DNA of 64,000 nt from an uncultured Gemmiger sp. GTDB taxonomy: Bacteria > Bacillota > Clostridia > Oscillospirales > Ruminococcaceae. This document shows positions 1-6,948 of the stretch, piece by piece; position 1 is the stretch's first letter; each line of letters opens with the position of its first letter. A program made the position numbers and the translations under genes. The stretch is taken from positions 1 through 64,000 of the forward strand of contig CAKSUQ010000005.1 in NCBI GenBank assembly GCA_934502625.1. The letters are read 5' to 3'. A model generated the notes under the pieces. The model was not told the origin of the DNA. It saw nothing but the letters and a program-made list of their open reading frames with translations, and did no database searches.

Positions 1-425
1 GGGTGCTTCTCGTCGATGGGCACATACTGCGCCGTGCCGTAGACCTCGCTGGTGGAGGTGACGAGCACGCGCTGGGTATCCAGCTCGCGCGCGGCGTTCA
101 GCACGTTCAGCGTGCCCTTGATGTTGGTGTCGACGTAGCTGTCCGGGCTGTGGTAGGAGAAGGGAATGGCAATCAGCGCCGCCAGATGGAAGACGCGCTC
201 CTGCCCGCGCATGGCGGTGCGCACGCCGTTGGGGTCGCGCACGTCGCCCATGAAAACGTCGATCTCATTGCGGATCTCCGGCGGCAGGGTGTCGATCCAG
301 CCCAGCGAGCCGAAGGAATTGTACAGGCAGAACGCGCGGACTTTTTCGCCGCGCTTGACGAGTTCTTCGGTCAGGTGGCTGCCAATAAAGCCGTCTGCGC
401 CGGTAACCATAACGGAATGTGCCAT
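1..425 (-). CDS. legB: LegB-type NAD-dependent 4,6-dehydratase, N-terminal part (runs off left edge)
   Basis: Translating the minus strand from the ATG at 425 gives an open frame to the window edge (141 codons). It begins MAHSVMVTGADGFIGSHL, an SDR Rossmann start with GxxGxxG, and continues with FHLAALIAIPFSYHSPDSYV and VTSTSEVYGTAQYVPIDEKH. These segments match the nucleotide-sugar 4,6-dehydratase of legionaminic acid synthesis as I know that family. The Thr-Ser-Thr-Ser-Glu-Val-Tyr stretch holds part of the SDR active site. AGGAG lies 7 bases before the ATG. LegB makes the 4-keto-6-deoxy intermediate of a nonulosonic acid. The rest of the gene, and probably the other leg genes, lie left of the window. 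A close 4,6-dehydratase with another substrate cannot be excluded from the N-terminus alone. Confidence 0.8.
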   Translation of the reverse strand, partial: MAHSVMVTGADGFIGSHLTEELVKRGEKVRAFCLYNSFGSLGWIDTLPPEIRNEIDVFMGDVRDPNGVRTAMRGQERVFHLAALIAIPFSYHSPDSYVDTNIKGTLNVLNAARELDTQRVLVTSTSEVYGTAQYVPIDEKH

Positions 426-483
426 TTTGTGCTCCTTTTTTAAAAAGGGGACAATGCCCCATATTTCAACTTTATTACAAAAT

Positions 484-512
484 AGTATAACCGATTTTGG
501 GGAAGATTTCAA
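484..512 (-). promoter_or_regulatory. Sigma-A promoter of legB
   Basis: On the minus strand TTGAAA (507-512) is followed after 17 bases by TATACT (484-489). The start codon of legB is about 60 bases further on. No operator-like dyad was seen. Confidence 0.55.
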
Positions 513-546
513 CTATTATATTGAGCCACCCTATTCCGGGATGGAC

Positions 547-649
547 GTAGGGGCGCACCTATGTGTGCGCCCGTGGCAATTTGCCGGACAATGCAGCAAG
601 CCGGGCGGCTGCGCAAAGCTGCCGGGCGCACACGCAGGTGCGCCCCTAC
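547..649. repeat. Family A GC-rich palindromic repeat
   Basis: The element starts GTAGGGGC and ends GCCCCTAC. Each end carries its own small hairpin: a GCGCACC/TGTGCGC-like arm on the left and GCGCACAC/GGTGCGC on the right. It fills most of the space between the legB promoter and the cyclophilin terminator. Confidence 0.7.
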
Positions 650-673
650 GTCTGGCGGGAAGCGCCGCGCGGC

Positions 674-707
674 AAAAAAAGCACCCGGACATGCCCTGTC
701 CGGGTGC
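674..707 (-). terminator. Rho-independent terminator after the cyclophilin gene
   Basis: Perfect 10-bp stem GCACCCGGAC/GTCCGGGTGC (681-690 with 698-707) with a 7-base loop. On the minus strand a run of seven T follows (A run at 674-680). Confidence 0.85.
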
Positions 708-722
708 TGTAATGGACTTAAC

Positions 723-1193
723 TTAAACGATCTCGACCTTTTCCATGACAACGGGCGTCTTGGGCTTGTCGTTCCAGTCGGTCGCGACGGCGGCGATCTC
801 GTCGACGACCTCAATGCCCTTCACCACATGGCCGAAGGCCGCATAGCTGCCGTCGAGGTGCGGGGCGTCCTGATGCATGATGAAGAACTGGCTGCCGGCA
901 GAGTTCGGATCCATCGAGCGCGCCATGCTGATAACGCCGCGGGTGTGCTTGATGGGGTTGGCGACGCCGTTCTGCAGAAACTCGCCCTTGATGTGCCAGC
1001 CGGGGCCGCCCATGCCGGTGCCCTGCGGGTCGCCGCCCTGGATCATAAAGCCGGAGATGACGCGGTGGAAGGTCAGGCCGTTGTAGAAGCCGTCCTTGAC
1101 GAGCTTCTCAAAGTTCTCGCAGGTGATGGGGGCTGCGCTGTGGTCTAGCTCGATGTCGATGGTTTTGCCGTTCTGCATGGTAATGCGAATCAT
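723..1193 (-). CDS. Cyclophilin-type peptidyl-prolyl cis-trans isomerase
   Basis: This 156-residue protein is a single cyclophilin domain without a signal peptide, so it should act in the cytoplasm on Xaa-Pro bonds during protein folding. It shows the family core FHRVISGFMIQGGD around residues 42-55, with the catalytic Arg at 44 and the following Phe, Met and Gln. Later it has GSQFFI and the conserved FG of AAFGHVVKG. The length is typical of compact bacterial PpiB-like enzymes. The ATG overlaps the stop codon of the upstream gene by ATGA, so the two are probably translationally coupled. A strong terminator follows. Confidence 0.93.
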   Translation of the reverse strand: MIRITMQNGKTIDIELDHSAAPITCENFEKLVKDGFYNGLTFHRVISGFMIQGGDPQGTGMGGPGWHIKGEFLQNGVANPIKHTRGVISMARSMDPNSAGSQFFIMHQDAPHLDGSYAAFGHVVKGIEVVDEIAAVATDWNDKPKTPVVMEKVEIV

Positions 1194-2122
1194 ACGGAGA
1201 TCTCCTTTTCAGATGTGTTTTGCTGCAATGCGGGGTCGCTCTGGGGCGTGGGGATGCCTTGGGTGTAGCTCATGCTGCCGATCTGGGCGGCAAAGTCGTC
1301 TGCCGGCAGCTTTTTCATCCAGTACAAAAGCGCTGCGCCCATAAACTGCTCGCTGCGGAAGACCGCCTTGGGCAGCAGGGCGAACAGCCCGCCGTCGTGG
1401 GCGTTGCCGGTGAAGGGGTCGACCCAGTCGTCGGGCAGGCGTTTGTCCAGCTGGCGGGGCGAAACATGCCCCGTGATGAACCCGCGCCCGCCGAACAGAG
1501 GCTCGACCAGCCAGAAGAACGCCCGGCGCACGCCGTGCTTGCAGGGGAAGATGCCCCGCAGCTTGTAGGTGTGCCAGAACGCGTCGGCCAGATACTCGAC
1601 GGGAATGTCCTCGCCGTAGGTTTCCAGCAGGCAGGTGTGCAGCAGCGCCGTGATGTCGGCCAGCTCCTCGCCGGTGGGCAGGGGGCTGACGTCGTCGACG
1701 GGCACAAGGCCGGAGCCGGTGTCCTTGGCGTGCAGGGTGGAATCCAGCGCGATCTCCAAGTACCCGTGCCCGCCCTTGCGCCCGTAGGGCTGCCCGCGCT
1801 CACACATTGCGATGATGAACGGGTGCATGACCGTGTCGGCGGCGTAGTGACTCAAAAAGCCGAGCACATACTCTACCTGCGGGCGGGTCTTGGCGTGGTC
1901 GCACAGGCTGCGCAGGAACGCGCCGGTGTTTTCCTCGTGCATGCGGTTGCCGAGCGTCGGCAGGTCATAGTGGCGCTTGGCGCGCTTTTTCCAGACCTCG
2001 TAGCAGAAAAAGCTGTCGGGGCCATTGGCACCCGCCGCAAACGCGTTCGGGCACTGGACTTTATAGTGGATGGCCTCGGCGGCCTTTCTGGCCGTGCGCA
2101 CATGGGTGTAGCCTTCCGGCAT
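1190..2122 (-). CDS. Zinc-dependent phospholipase C-like protein
   Basis: The 310-residue product has the N-terminal pattern of the bacterial zinc-dependent phospholipase C family: MPEGYTHVRTARKA, then NGPDSFFCYEVW, then FLSHYAADTVMHPF with paired His/Asp. These His and Asp residues would bind zinc. No signal peptide is visible, unlike the secreted Clostridium and Bacillus toxins, so the true substrate is unknown. Many Clostridia encode such cytosolic homologues of unassigned role. A longer frame exists upstream to 2191, but the ATG at 2122 is preceded by AGGGGGATTCTC and starts the conserved sequence. Its stop overlaps the cyclophilin start. The C-terminal third has no feature I recognise. 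Confidence 0.75.
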   Translation of the reverse strand: MPEGYTHVRTARKAAEAIHYKVQCPNAFAAGANGPDSFFCYEVWKKRAKRHYDLPTLGNRMHEENTGAFLRSLCDHAKTRPQVEYVLGFLSHYAADTVMHPFIIAMCERGQPYGRKGGHGYLEIALDSTLHAKDTGSGLVPVDDVSPLPTGEELADITALLHTCLLETYGEDIPVEYLADAFWHTYKLRGIFPCKHGVRRAFFWLVEPLFGGRGFITGHVSPRQLDKRLPDDWVDPFTGNAHDGGLFALLPKAVFRSEQFMGAALLYWMKKLPADDFAAQIGSMSYTQGIPTPQSDPALQQNTSEKEISV

Positions 2123-2188
2123 GAGAATCCCCCTTTTGTAACAGAGCGTAGAAATTATTGTACCGCGGGGGCAGGGAAATGTCAAATG

Positions 2189-2342
2189 CACAAAGGCTTC
2201 CCCCGATGGGGGAAGCTGTCACCGAAGGTGACTGATGAGGGGCGGCGTTCCGGCAGCCGCCCGTTACCGGGCAATAGTGGCCGCACCGCCCCTCATCCGG
2301 CCTCGGTCGGAGCCTCGGCCACCTTCCCCCGCTGGGGAAGGC
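2189..2342. repeat. Family B palindromic repeat (about 150 bp)
   Basis: Outer arms are GCTTCCCCC...GGGGGAAGC and CCTTCCCCC...GGGGAAGGC, with inner GATGAGGGGCG pairing with CGCCCCTCATC. Inner small stems are TCACCgaaGGTGA and GGCC-type arms. It fills the space between the phospholipase-like gene and the transporter gene. Confidence 0.75.
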
Positions 2343-2350
2343 ACGCTGCC

Positions 2351-3718
2351 TTAAATTTTCCGCTCATCATTCGTCATCGTCTTCGGCAGCACGGCAAAAT
2401 ACAGCACAGCACCGACGATAATGATGAGGATGATCGACAAAATACCGTAAGGGCCTGCGGCTTTGTTGATGACGTCGATCTGCTCGGCTGTCGCGGTGGC
2501 GGCGGTCAGCCCCTGTGCGGCCATCATCCGCCCGGCGGCAAAGGTGCTGACAAAGCCGACCAGCGCGGGTCCCAGAATGGACGAGAACTTGCCGAAAATG
2601 TCAAAGAAGCCGAAGAACTCGCCGCTGCGGGCTTTGTCGGGGATCAGCTTGCCGAACATCGAGCGGCTCAGCGCCTGAATGCCGCCTTGGCTCGTCGCGC
2701 ACAGCACGGCCAGCACCCAGAACTGCCACAGGCTGTTCATGAAGAACGCGAAAATGCAGATGAACATATACACGCAGATGCCGCAGCCCACCATGACCCG
2801 CGCGCCGAACTTGGCGGCCAGCTTCATGTACAGCAGGCAGAACGGCAGCCCCAGCACCTGCACCAGCAGCAGCGCCAGCAGCATACCGGCTGAGTCAAGG
2901 CCGAGGTTCGTGCCGTAGCTCGTCGACATGCTGATGATGGTGTGTACGCCGTCAATGTAGAAAAAGTACGACAGGATGAAGATAAGCATGGGCTTGTCCG
3001 CGCCGATCTCCTTCATCGTCGTGAAGACGTTCTTCACGCTCGCGCCAAGGTCGCCCTTCTCGTAGGGCTTGCCGGTGGTCTGCTCGCAGTTTTTCAAAAG
3101 CGGCAGGCTGAAAACGAGCCACCACACCGCCGTCAGGCCAAAGATAAACGCGAGGCAGGTCAGCATCGGCACACCGACGGCGTTCATGATGAGGAAAATC
3201 AGCAGCGGGATCGTCGAACCGCCAATGTAGCCCAGCCCATACCCCAGCGTTGAGACCGAGTCCATGCGGTCTTCGGTCGTGACGTCGGTCAGGAAGGCGT
3301 CATAGTAGATGCAGGACGCGTCAAAGCCGATCGTGCTCAAAATGTAAAGCACCAGCACCATCGCGGCGACTTTGCCCGCCGCCGCAGGCGAAGAGGTGAA
3401 GTCCATGAGCGGCGTGAACGACAGCCCCGCCACCGACACGACGCCCAGCGTCAGAAACGCCGTGAACAGCTTTTTGCGCATGCCGCGTATGTCGCCAAAC
3501 ACGCCCAAAAACGGCGCGCTGAGCGCAACGATGGCCATGGCAAGGCTGGTGGCAAAGCCCCACGTCGACATGCTGGACACGCTGTCGGCGGTGTAGCCCG
3601 CCACGGTGTCAAAGAAGATGGGCAGGATCGTCACTACAATGACCGAGTGGGCGCTGTTTGCCCAGTCGTACATCATCCAGCTGATCTCCTGCTTGGTGAA
3701 TTTTTTCAGGAAGCCCAT
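2351..3718 (-). CDS. MFS transporter of the Atg22/UMF1 family
   Basis: The 455-residue protein has about 11-12 hydrophobic membrane segments. Near the N-terminus it carries QEISWMMYDWANSAHSV, the YDWANSA hallmark of the UMF1/Atg22 branch of the major facilitator superfamily. Fungal Atg22 exports amino acids from the vacuole, but substrates of bacterial members are unknown. The start was placed at the ATG at 3718, preceded by GGAGGG, because an in-frame extension upstream would run through the promoter and a palindrome. The gene stands alone between a family B and a family C repeat. An 11-bp inverted repeat over its -10 box suggests a dedicated repressor. Confidence 0.85.
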   Translation of the reverse strand: MGFLKKFTKQEISWMMYDWANSAHSVIVVTILPIFFDTVAGYTADSVSSMSTWGFATSLAMAIVALSAPFLGVFGDIRGMRKKLFTAFLTLGVVSVAGLSFTPLMDFTSSPAAAGKVAAMVLVLYILSTIGFDASCIYYDAFLTDVTTEDRMDSVSTLGYGLGYIGGSTIPLLIFLIMNAVGVPMLTCLAFIFGLTAVWWLVFSLPLLKNCEQTTGKPYEKGDLGASVKNVFTTMKEIGADKPMLIFILSYFFYIDGVHTIISMSTSYGTNLGLDSAGMLLALLLVQVLGLPFCLLYMKLAAKFGARVMVGCGICVYMFICIFAFFMNSLWQFWVLAVLCATSQGGIQALSRSMFGKLIPDKARSGEFFGFFDIFGKFSSILGPALVGFVSTFAAGRMMAAQGLTAATATAEQIDVINKAAGPYGILSIILIIIVGAVLYFAVLPKTMTNDERKI

Positions 3719-3757
3719 GGAAGAACCCTCCGTTTCGATTTTGCGCACAGTTTGTGC

Positions 3758-3797
3758 GGCTGTAAAATATTGTAACATTTTACAGCCCCAAAAACAA
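3758..3797 (-). promoter_or_regulatory. Promoter and palindromic operator of the UMF1-type transporter
   Basis: On the minus strand TTGTTT (3792-3797) and TACAAT (3769-3774) are 17 bases apart. A perfect inverted repeat, GGCTGTAAAAT (3758-3768) with ATTTTACAGCC (3777-3787), brackets the -10 box with 8 bases between the arms. A protein bound there would block RNA polymerase. Confidence 0.6.
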
Positions 3798-3875
3798 CAC
3801 GCCCCGCCGGCCTTTCGGTCAACGGAGCGTAAAACTTTCGTCATATTTTTGTGGCAGTTTGACGGAGGAAAATTT

Positions 3876-4027
3876 TAGATAGATAATAGATAAAAGATAA
3901 TAGATAATAAATGTGGTGGATCGCGTCGCTGCGCTCCGCTCAAAAACGCCCGTGCGTTTTTATTTTCGACCGCAGGGAGAAAATTCCACATTTTTTATTA
4001 TCTTTTATCTCTTATCTTTTATCTTAT
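3876..4027. repeat. Family C repeat with AT-rich arms
   Basis: The left arm is a run of AGATAATAGATAA-type units and the right arm is the inverse (TTATCTTTTATCTC units). The middle holds GATCGCGTCGCTGCGCTCCGCTC and AAAACGC/GCGTTTT hairpins. The right arm overlaps the last codons and stop of the SpoU-type methyltransferase gene. Confidence 0.75.
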
Positions 4028-4843
4028 TCTTAGTTCCCAAAACGCCACTGCGCCCGCAGCCGCCACATTCAAGGAATCCACGCCGTGCTGCATGGGGATC
4101 ATGACAGTATAATCGCAGTGGGCGATCGTGCTGTGGGCAAGGCCGTCGCCCTCGGTGCCCAGCACTATGGCGAGGTTTTCCTCGGCCTGCAGCGCGGGGT
4201 CGTCGATGCTGACGGCACGGGTGTCCAGTGCCATGGCGGCGGTCTTGAAGCCCATCGCGTGCAGCCGTGCCATGCCCTTTTCCGGCCAGTCGGCGGGGCT
4301 GTCGCCCAAGACTGCCCACGGCACCTGAAACACTGTACCCATGCTGACGCGGACGGCGCGGCGGCACAGCGGGTCGCAGCAGGACGGCGACAGCAGGACG
4401 GCGTCCACGCCGAGCGCTGTGGCGCTGCGGAAGATCGCGCCGATGTTCGTGGAGTCCACGATGCCCTCCAGCACCGCTACCCGGCGGGCGCTGCGGCAAA
4501 TCTCCTCCGCAGTGCGGGGCAGGGGGCGGCGCATGGCGCACAGCACGCCCCGCGTCAACACATAGCCGGTCAGCGCCTGCAGCACGCTGCGGTCGGCGGT
4601 GTAGACTGTCGCGTCGGGGCAGCGCGCCAGCACCTCGGCCGCGCCGCCCTCGATCTGGCGGCGCTCCATCAAAAACGACAGCGGCTCGTACCCGGCGTCC
4701 AGCGCCGTGCCGATGACCTTCGGACTTTCGGCAATGAAAACACCCTTCTCAGGCTCCAGTTTATTGCGCAGCTGCGACTCCGTCAGCTTGGTGTACACCG
4801 CCAATTCGGGGGCGTTTAAATCTGTGATTTCGATAATGTTCAT
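4019..4843 (-). CDS. TrmH/SpoU-family RNA 2'-O-methyltransferase
   Basis: This 274-residue SPOUT enzyme should transfer a methyl group from S-adenosylmethionine to a ribose 2'-hydroxyl in rRNA or tRNA. The N-terminal 100 residues look like the substrate-binding domain (GVFIAESPKVIGTALDAGY). The SPOUT knot follows with the three motifs: STNIGAIFRSATALG with its Asn and Arg, LAIVLGTEGDGL, and DSLNVAAAGAVAFWE. The ATG at 4843 was chosen because conserved sequence starts there and AAGGA lies upstream. The stop codon lies in the arm of a family C repeat. Which nucleotide is modified cannot be read from the sequence. Confidence 0.85.
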   Translation of the reverse strand: MNIIEITDLNAPELAVYTKLTESQLRNKLEPEKGVFIAESPKVIGTALDAGYEPLSFLMERRQIEGGAAEVLARCPDATVYTADRSVLQALTGYVLTRGVLCAMRRPLPRTAEEICRSARRVAVLEGIVDSTNIGAIFRSATALGVDAVLLSPSCCDPLCRRAVRVSMGTVFQVPWAVLGDSPADWPEKGMARLHAMGFKTAAMALDTRAVSIDDPALQAEENLAIVLGTEGDGLAHSTIAHCDYTVMIPMQHGVDSLNVAAAGAVAFWELRIR

Positions 4844-4865
4844 GTTTTCATTTTTCCTTGTAGAG

Positions 4866-5093
4866 GTGTAGGGGCCGGGCATGCCCGGCCCTGCAGCAAT
4901 ACGGCAGGCGCGCCGTTTATCTCGCATGCGTAGGGCGGGGTGCCCTCACCCCGCCGTGGGCGTCCGCGTGGCCGTACCGTAAACGGGTCACATGGCGCGG
5001 TTGGCGGCGGCATGAGGGCATGCCGCCCTACAGTTTTCCCGGCAGCGGGTGCTGACCGCAAGGCCGCGGGCCGGGCATGCCCGGCCCCTACAA
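4866..5093. repeat. Cluster of family A repeats
   Basis: At least three palindromic modules occur here: GGGCCGGGCATGCCCGGCCC near both ends, GCGGGGTGCCCTCACCCCGC, and GGCGGCATGAGGGCATGCCGCC. They are bounded by GTAGGGGC and GCCCCTAC. No gene was seen in this spacer, which lies between the methyltransferase and metY. Confidence 0.7.
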
Positions 5094-5120
5094 GCATACA
5101 ACAACTCCCGCCAAATTGCA

Positions 5121-5160
5121 AACAAAACCGCCGCCCGCAGGGTGTACCAACGGGCGGCGG
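5121..5160 (-). terminator. Rho-independent terminator of metY
   Basis: Ten-base stem CCGCCGCCCG/CGGGCGGCGG (5128-5137 with 5151-5160) followed on the minus strand by TTTTGTTT. Confidence 0.8.
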
Positions 5161-5201
5161 TGTCTATAAAATCCCTATTCCCTCTAAATTGCGTTACAAA
5201 A

Positions 5202-6491
5202 TTACTCGACAGCGTTCAGTGCCTGATCGAGGTCGGCGATGATGTCGTCGATGTGCTCGGTGCCGATGGACAGACGGATCGTGTTCTCCTGAATGCCGAC
5301 ATCGGCCAGTTCCTCAGCGGACAGCTGGGCGTGGGTGGTGGTGGCCGGGTGGATGACGAGGCTCTTCACGTCGGCGACGTTTGCCAGCAGAGAGAAGATC
5401 TGCAGGTGGTCGATGAACTCAAACGCCTCTTTCTGGCCGCCCTTGATGTTGAAGGTGAAGATGGACGCGCCGCCGTTGGGGAAGTACTTCTCGTACAGGG
5501 CATGGTCGGGGTGGTCGGGCAGGCTGGGATGGTTGACCTTCTCCACCTTCGGGTGGTGGGTCAGGAACTCGACGACCTTCTTGGTGTTCTCAACGTGGCG
5601 GTCAAGGCGCAGGGACAGCGTCTCGGTGCCCTGCAGCAGCAGGAACGCATTGAACGGGCTGATGCAAGCGCCGGTGTCGCGCAGAATGATAGCGCGGATG
5701 TAGGTGACGAAGGCGGCGGGGCCGGCAGCCTCAACGAAGCTGACGCCGTGATAGCTGGGGTTCGGGTCGGCGAAGGCGGGGAACTTGCCGCTGGCCTTCC
5801 AGTCGAACTTGCCGGAATCAACGATGACGCCGCCCAGCGTGGTGCCGTGGCCGCCGATGAACTTGGTGGCGGAGTGGACAACGATGTCTGCGCCGTGCTC
5901 GATCGGGCGGATCAGGTACGGGGTGCCGAAGGTGTTGTCGATGACGAGCGGGATGTTATGCTTGTGGGCGATCTCGGCGATGGCGTCGATGTCGGGAATG
6001 TCAGAGTTGGGGTTGCCCAGCGTCTCCAGATAGACAGCGCGGGTGTTCTCCTGAATCGCACCCTCGACCTCGGCCAGATTGTGCGCGTCGACGAAGGTCG
6101 TCTTGACGCCGAAGGCGGGCAGGGTATGCTCCAGCAGGTTGGAGGTGCCGCCGTAGATGGTCTTTTGGGCGACGATGTGGCCGCCGTTCTGTGCCAGCGC
6201 CTGAATGGTATAGTTGATGGCAGCCGCGCCGGAGGCGACGGCCAGCGCCGCGACGCCGCCCTCAAGGGCTGCAATGCGCTTCTCGAAGACGTCCTCGGTG
6301 GTGTTGGTCAGGCGGCCGTAGATGTTGCCGGCGTCCTTCAGGCCGAAGCGGTCAGCCGCGTGCTGGGCATTGTGGAAGACATAGGAGGTGGTCTGGTAGA
6401 TCGGCACCGCGCGGGAATCGGTGACGGGATCGGCCTGCTCCTGACCGACGTGCAGCTGAAGGGTTTCGAAATGCAGTTTACGCTCGCTCAT
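5202..6491 (-). CDS. metY: O-acetylhomoserine sulfhydrylase (aminocarboxypropyltransferase)
   Basis: The 429-residue protein belongs to the PLP-dependent Cys/Met metabolism family and has the length of the O-acetylhomoserine sulfhydrylase branch. It would make homocysteine from O-acetylhomoserine and sulfide, a direct sulfhydrylation route to methionine. Visible motifs are ETLQLHVGQ near the N-terminus, SGAAAINYTI in the cofactor region, VIDNTFGTPYL, and HSATKFIGGHG with the PLP-binding Lys at 210. GAGGA lies before the ATG at 6491. Upstream lies a leader of about 260 bases with its own promoter, operator, small ORF and terminator hairpin. Specificity for O-acetylhomoserine over O-succinylhomoserine is inferred from family resemblance. 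Confidence 0.92.
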   Translation of the reverse strand: MSERKLHFETLQLHVGQEQADPVTDSRAVPIYQTTSYVFHNAQHAADRFGLKDAGNIYGRLTNTTEDVFEKRIAALEGGVAALAVASGAAAINYTIQALAQNGGHIVAQKTIYGGTSNLLEHTLPAFGVKTTFVDAHNLAEVEGAIQENTRAVYLETLGNPNSDIPDIDAIAEIAHKHNIPLVIDNTFGTPYLIRPIEHGADIVVHSATKFIGGHGTTLGGVIVDSGKFDWKASGKFPAFADPNPSYHGVSFVEAAGPAAFVTYIRAIILRDTGACISPFNAFLLLQGTETLSLRLDRHVENTKKVVEFLTHHPKVEKVNHPSLPDHPDHALYEKYFPNGGASIFTFNIKGGQKEAFEFIDHLQIFSLLANVADVKSLVIHPATTTHAQLSAEELADVGIQENTIRLSIGTEHIDDIIADLDQALNAVE

Positions 6492-6529
6492 GATAAAATC
6501 CTCATTTCTGTTTTTATTTTTTAGTTTTT

Positions 6530-6570
6530 GGTAAAAGAAAAGCCGGGGGTCGTACAGATACAACTCCCGG
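6530..6570 (-). terminator. Terminator hairpin inside the metY leader
   Basis: On the minus strand, before the metY start codon, CCGGGAGTTGTA pairs with TACGACCCCCGG around a short loop (6543-6570) and is followed by CTTTTCTTTT. The left arm can pair instead with a segment further upstream (6633-6646). This makes it a candidate regulated, attenuator-type terminator. Confidence 0.6.
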
Positions 6571-6646
6571 ACAGAAGATACAGCTCGGCGCAAAAATCAA
6601 CAGCACAAAGCGCTGCCCTGCGCCCGGACTGGTTCTGTCCGGGAGT
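6543..6646 (-). ncRNA. Candidate attenuator leader RNA of metY
   Basis: Three alternative pairings are visible in the leader. TTCTGTCCGGGAGT at 6633-6646 (plus strand) is perfectly complementary over 14 bases to ACTCCCGGACAGAA at 6563-6576. The same upstream stretch can also pair locally, 6623-6629 with 6637-6643. The downstream stretch is the left arm of the terminator 6543-6570. These pairings exclude each other, which is the logic of a transcription attenuator. The controlling signal is not known. No SAM riboswitch or T-box consensus was seen. Confidence 0.5.
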
Positions 6647-6704
6647 ACGGCATTCGGCCACAGCGGAAATTCTGACGCAGCAAGCTGCCGAAAACCGTGG
6701 TCAT
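6597..6704 (-). CDS. Candidate leader peptide upstream of metY
   Basis: A 35-codon ORF starts at an ATG with GGGAGGTG eight bases before it, a better site than many real genes here have. It ends in Ala-Leu-Cys-Cys-stop, with a third Cys at position 15. The ORF covers the first two pairing segments of the candidate attenuator, and the stop lies just before the terminator arm. Translation could therefore set which hairpin forms, perhaps according to cysteine supply. This is inference from layout. A stalled ribosome at the Cys codons would not give a textbook derepression scheme. Confidence 0.4.
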   Translation of the reverse strand: MTTVFGSLLRQNFRCGRMPYSRTEPVRAQGSALCC

Positions 6705-6733
6705 ACGCTTTGCACCTCCCTAAATTTGTAATT

Positions 6734-6789
6734 AACCTATATGCTTTGTAGGTTGTTTGTATTATAATACGGAAAAACAGGGTTGTCAA
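6734..6789 (-). promoter_or_regulatory. metY promoter and shared sulfur-regulon operator
   Basis: On the minus strand TTGACA (6784-6789), 17 bases, then TATAAT (6761-6766): a near-perfect sigma-A promoter. The initially transcribed region carries the perfect dyad AACCTA-N9-TAGGTT (6734-6754). The TTGTAGGTTG half also occurs at the cysK promoter and a similar one at the rrf2 promoter. Confidence 0.65.
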
Positions 6790-6800
6790 TAGGGAAAATG

Positions 6801-6948
6801 AATAAGATAAGAGATAAAAGATAATAGATAAGAAAAAAAGTGGAGTTTGCGCCCAAAGGCGCAAACAAAAACGTACGCCCATTTTGAGCGGAGCGCAGCG
6901 ACGCGATCCACCCTATTTTTTATCTATTATCTATTATCTTTTATCTTA
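6801..6948. repeat. Family C repeat
   Basis: AT-rich arms of GATAA-type units flank a middle with GTTTGCGCC/GGCGCAAAC and TTTTGAGCGGAGCGCAGCGACGCGATC. The right arm touches the stop codon of mnmA. Confidence 0.75.

Noticed and set aside
1220..2893. Long open frame on the plus strand opposite the phospholipase-like and transporter genes
   Set aside because: It is antisense to two genes with clear family motifs and ribosome binding sites, and its translation is low-complexity with many Gly, Ala, Arg and Gln. Long antisense frames are expected with GC-rich third positions.
3876..4027. CRISPR array in the GATAA-type tandem units
   Set aside because: Units are short and degenerate, no unique spacers of constant length lie between them, and no cas genes are present.
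6492..6790. SAM riboswitch or T-box in the metY leader
   Set aside because: Neither the conserved SAM-I core nor the T-box sequence is present. The visible structure is a small ORF with alternative hairpins.
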